DNA of 64,000 nucleotides, taken from NCBI RefSeq assembly GCF_002803065.1, contig NZ_NNBL01000002.1, positions 620,001-684,000 of the forward strand, given 5' to 3'. Positions 62,068-64,000 of this stretch are shown one piece after another. Position 1 is the first letter of the stretch. Each line of letters opens with the position of its first letter. Origin of the DNA: Streptomyces sp. CB01635. GTDB taxonomy: Bacteria; Actinomycetota; Actinomycetes; Streptomycetales; Streptomycetaceae. A program made the position numbers and the translations under genes. The notes below the pieces were generated by a model. It searched no databases and was not told the origin of the DNA. It saw nothing but the letters and a program-made list of their open reading frames with translations.

Positions 62068-63093
62068 GTGGACGTATCGATGACCCTTTGGGTGCTGACC
62101 ATTCTTGGTCTGGTCGCCCTGATCGCGGTCGACTTCTTCATCGGGCGCAAGCCCCACGACGTATCGATCAAGGAAGCCGGAATCTGGACGGTCGTCTGGA
62201 TCGTGCTGGCCGCCCTCTTCGGGATCGGTCTGCTGATCTGGGGGAACTCACAGGCTTCGGGCGAGTTCTTCGCCGGCTTCATCACCGAGAAGTCGCTGAG
62301 CGTCGACAACCTCTTCGTCTTCATCCTGATCATGGCGAAGTTCTCGGTGCCGTCCCAGCTCCAGCAGCGCGTCCTGCTGTTCGGTGTGCTGATCGCCCTG
62401 GTGCTGCGCGCCATCTTCATCGCGGCCGGTGCCGCGGTCATCGCCAACTTCTCGTGGGTCTTCTACATCTTCGGCGCGTTCCTCATCTACACCGCCTGGA
62501 AGCTCATCCAGGAAGCGATGTCGGACGACGAGGAGGACGAGTTCGAGGAGAACCGCCTCCTCAAGTCCATCGAGAAGAAGTTCGGCGTCGCCGACCGGTA
62601 CCACGGCACGAAGCTGTTCATCCGGGTCAACGGCAAGCGGATCCTGACGCCGCTCATGGTCGTCATGCTCGCGATCGGCACGACCGACGTGCTGTTCGCG
62701 ATGGACTCGATCCCGGCGATCTTCGGCCTGACCCAGGACCCGTACATCGTCTTCACGGCCAACGCGTTCGCGCTGATGGGTCTGCGCCAGCTGTACTTCC
62801 TCATCGGCGGACTCCTCCGGAAGCTGGTCTACCTCAGCTACGGCCTGTCGGTGATCCTCGGCTTCATCGGCGTGAAGCTCGTCCTGCACGCGCTGCACGA
62901 GTCCGGGGTGCACGTGCCGGAGATCTCCATCCCGGTCTCCCTGGCCGTCATCTGCGGCGTCCTGGCGGTCACCACCATCGCCAGCCTCATCGCCTCCAAG
63001 AAGCAGGCGCAGAAGCAGGCCCTCGACGGCGGCGACGACGACCAGGACGGCGACGCGACCGACGGCGCCCGCAAGGACAGCATCAAGGCCTGA
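62068..63093 (+). CDS. terC: TerC family integral membrane protein, probable Mn2+ exporter
   Basis: A 341-aa protein with seven to nine helices. Signature acidic motifs within helices are SLSVDNLFVFILIMAKF and IGTTDVLFAMDSIPAIFGLTQD, the Asp residues thought to carry metal. The central cytoplasmic loop is highly acidic (SDDEEDEFEENR), and the C-terminal tail is acidic too (GGDDDQDGDATDG). GGAGG lies 6 nt before GTG 62068. The manganese riboswitch in its leader argues that it exports Mn2+. It is next to the TerD genes, so it may also belong to that stress system. Confidence 0.93.
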   Translation: MDVSMTLWVLTILGLVALIAVDFFIGRKPHDVSIKEAGIWTVVWIVLAALFGIGLLIWGNSQASGEFFAGFITEKSLSVDNLFVFILIMAKFSVPSQLQQRVLLFGVLIALVLRAIFIAAGAAVIANFSWVFYIFGAFLIYTAWKLIQEAMSDDEEDEFEENRLLKSIEKKFGVADRYHGTKLFIRVNGKRILTPLMVVMLAIGTTDVLFAMDSIPAIFGLTQDPYIVFTANAFALMGLRQLYFLIGGLLRKLVYLSYGLSVILGFIGVKLVLHALHESGVHVPEISIPVSLAVICGVLAVTTIASLIASKKQAQKQALDGGDDDQDGDATDGARKDSIKA

Positions 63094-63111
63094 CCGCCGG
63101 ACCGGTACGGA

Positions 63112-63146
63112 GAAGGAGCGCGCGGCTGCCGGCCGCGCGCTCCTTC
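63112..63146 (+). terminator. Terminator of terC
   Basis: A 15-bp perfect stem, GAAGGAGCGCGCGGC pairing with GCCGCGCGCTCCTTC, with a 5-nt loop, 18 nt beyond the terC stop. Confidence 0.85.
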
Positions 63147-63220
63147 CCTCGTTCGGGCCCCACGCACACGCGCCCGTCCCGAAGTCGCGGCCCCCGCACC
63201 GTCGGTGCACCATCAAAGGC

Positions 63221-64000
63221 ATGATCGCTGGGCTTCGGAGACTGGTCACGCAATGGACGGCCGTCGTCCCCGTCCTCGCGGTCGTCCTGCTGGTGTTCAC
63301 CTGGGGCCGCTCGCTGCCGGGCGCTGTCGTGGCCGTCGTCTCCGTCGTGCTCGCCGCGTCCGTGCTCGCGGCCGTCCACCACGCCGAGGTCGTGGCCCAC
63401 CGAGTCGGCGAACCCTTCGGCTCCCTCGTACTCGCCGTCGCCGTCACCGTCATCGAAGTGGCGCTGATCGTCACCCTCATGGTCGACGGCGGCGAGAAGG
63501 GCGCCACGCTCGCCCGCGACACGGTGTTCGCCGCCGTCATGATCACCTGCAACGGCATCGTCGGACTGAGCCTGCTCGCCGCCGCGTTCCGGCACCGCAT
63601 CGCCGTCTTCCAGTCCGAGGGCACCGGCGGCGCGCTCGCCACGGTCGCCACCCTGGCCACGCTCTGCCTGGTCCTGCCGACGTTCACCACCAGTAAGCCG
63701 GGCCCGGAGTTCTCCACCTCGCAGTTGATCTTCGCGGCCTCCGCCGCGCTCGTCCTGTACGGGATCTTCGTGGCGACCCAGACCGTGCGGCACCGTGACT
63801 ACTTCCTGCCGATCACCAAGCAGGGCAATGTCATCGACGGCGACGACCACGCGGACGCGCCCACCACCCGCACCGCCCTGATCAGCCTCGGCTTCCTCGG
63901 ACTGGCCCTCGTCGCCGTCGTCGGTCTCGCCAAAGGCGTGTCGCCGACGATCGAGTCGGGCGTCGAAGCAGCCGGGATGCCGCACTCCGTCGTCGGCGTG
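63221..64000 (+). CDS. Calcium:proton antiporter, ChaA-like (3' end outside window)
   Basis: The first 260 residues of a Ca2+/H+ exchanger of the CaCA superfamily. The membrane-spanning alpha-1 repeat is present: FGSLVLAVAVTVIEVALIVTLMVDGGEKG with the conserved Glu (VIEV), then AAVMITCNGIVGLSLL. This matches ChaA/y4hA-type proteins. A charged loop (QGNVIDGDDHADAPTT) separates the two halves, and the second half begins at the window edge. ATG 63221 lacks a strong ribosome binding site; AAAGG is close by. It shares the metal-ion theme with terC. Confidence 0.88.
   Translation, partial: MIAGLRRLVTQWTAVVPVLAVVLLVFTWGRSLPGAVVAVVSVVLAASVLAAVHHAEVVAHRVGEPFGSLVLAVAVTVIEVALIVTLMVDGGEKGATLARDTVFAAVMITCNGIVGLSLLAAAFRHRIAVFQSEGTGGALATVATLATLCLVLPTFTTSKPGPEFSTSQLIFAASAALVLYGIFVATQTVRHRDYFLPITKQGNVIDGDDHADAPTTRTALISLGFLGLALVAVVGLAKGVSPTIESGVEAAGMPHSVVGV

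Overview
The window is ordinary high-GC actinobacterial chromosome, almost certainly Streptomyces. Third codon positions are nearly all G or C. GTG starts are common, many promoters are leaderless, and the window carries Streptomyces-typical families (SPW_0924, DUF3068, DUF397, DUF5753 regulators, DUF4184, DUF5596). I see no rRNA, tRNA, insertion sequence, prophage, CRISPR array or replication origin. The order livH-livK ... polA ... hrpB ... rpsA ... coaE ... uvrB looks like the conserved core arm of the chromosome rather than a recently acquired island.

Layout. 1-6.4 kb: the end of a branched-chain amino acid ABC transporter (livH, livK), a membrane protein, a PaaI-type thioesterase and a molybdopterin oxidoreductase. 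6.5-19.8 kb: polA, a DUF4184 membrane protein, a secreted lytic transglycosylase, SPW_0924 with DUF3068, the helicase hrpB, a methyltransferase, rpsA and a secreted beta-helix protein. 20-30.5 kb: a Tat-exported flavin amine oxidase, PAC2, coaE, several small proteins, an acyltransferase/methyltransferase pair, DoxX, an S4 RNA-binding protein, and a peptidase translationally coupled to a YfcC transporter. 30.6-41 kb: accessory regulators. Two WhiJ-type modules (RsbW-like ATPase, helix-turn-helix DUF5753 protein, DUF397 protein) flank a nucleotidyltransferase, an RNA-ligase-like protein, a FUSC membrane protein, a serine protease and DUF899. 41-52.8 kb: a MocR regulator divergent from an AhpD-like protein, an orphan gltD, a CBS protein, corA, and pseudouridine salvage genes (psuG, psuK). 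52.8-64 kb: an MFS transporter, ogt, a glycerophosphodiesterase, an MHYT protein, uvrB, two TerD-family genes, terC behind a yybP-ykoY manganese riboswitch, and the start of a Ca2+/H+ antiporter.

The most interesting signal is regulatory. Four genes (ogt, uvrB and terD, plus polA with one mismatch) have the actinobacterial LexA-independent DNA-damage promoter TTGTCRGTG-N8-TANNNT. In polA, ogt and uvrB the start codon lies exactly 7 nt after the -10 box, so these repair mRNAs are predicted to be leaderless. This suggests a PafBC-type damage regulon that joins excision repair, alkylation repair, Pol I and a TerD stress operon. Other signals worth attention are a chitinase-box/DasR-like operator over the -35 of the beta-helix gene, a TerD protein fused to what looks like a catalytically dead FtsK-like domain, a TetR-like palindrome before the thioesterase, and a 24-bp in-frame duplication of a ribosome binding site plus start codon. 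No wholly new defence or biosynthetic system is evident.
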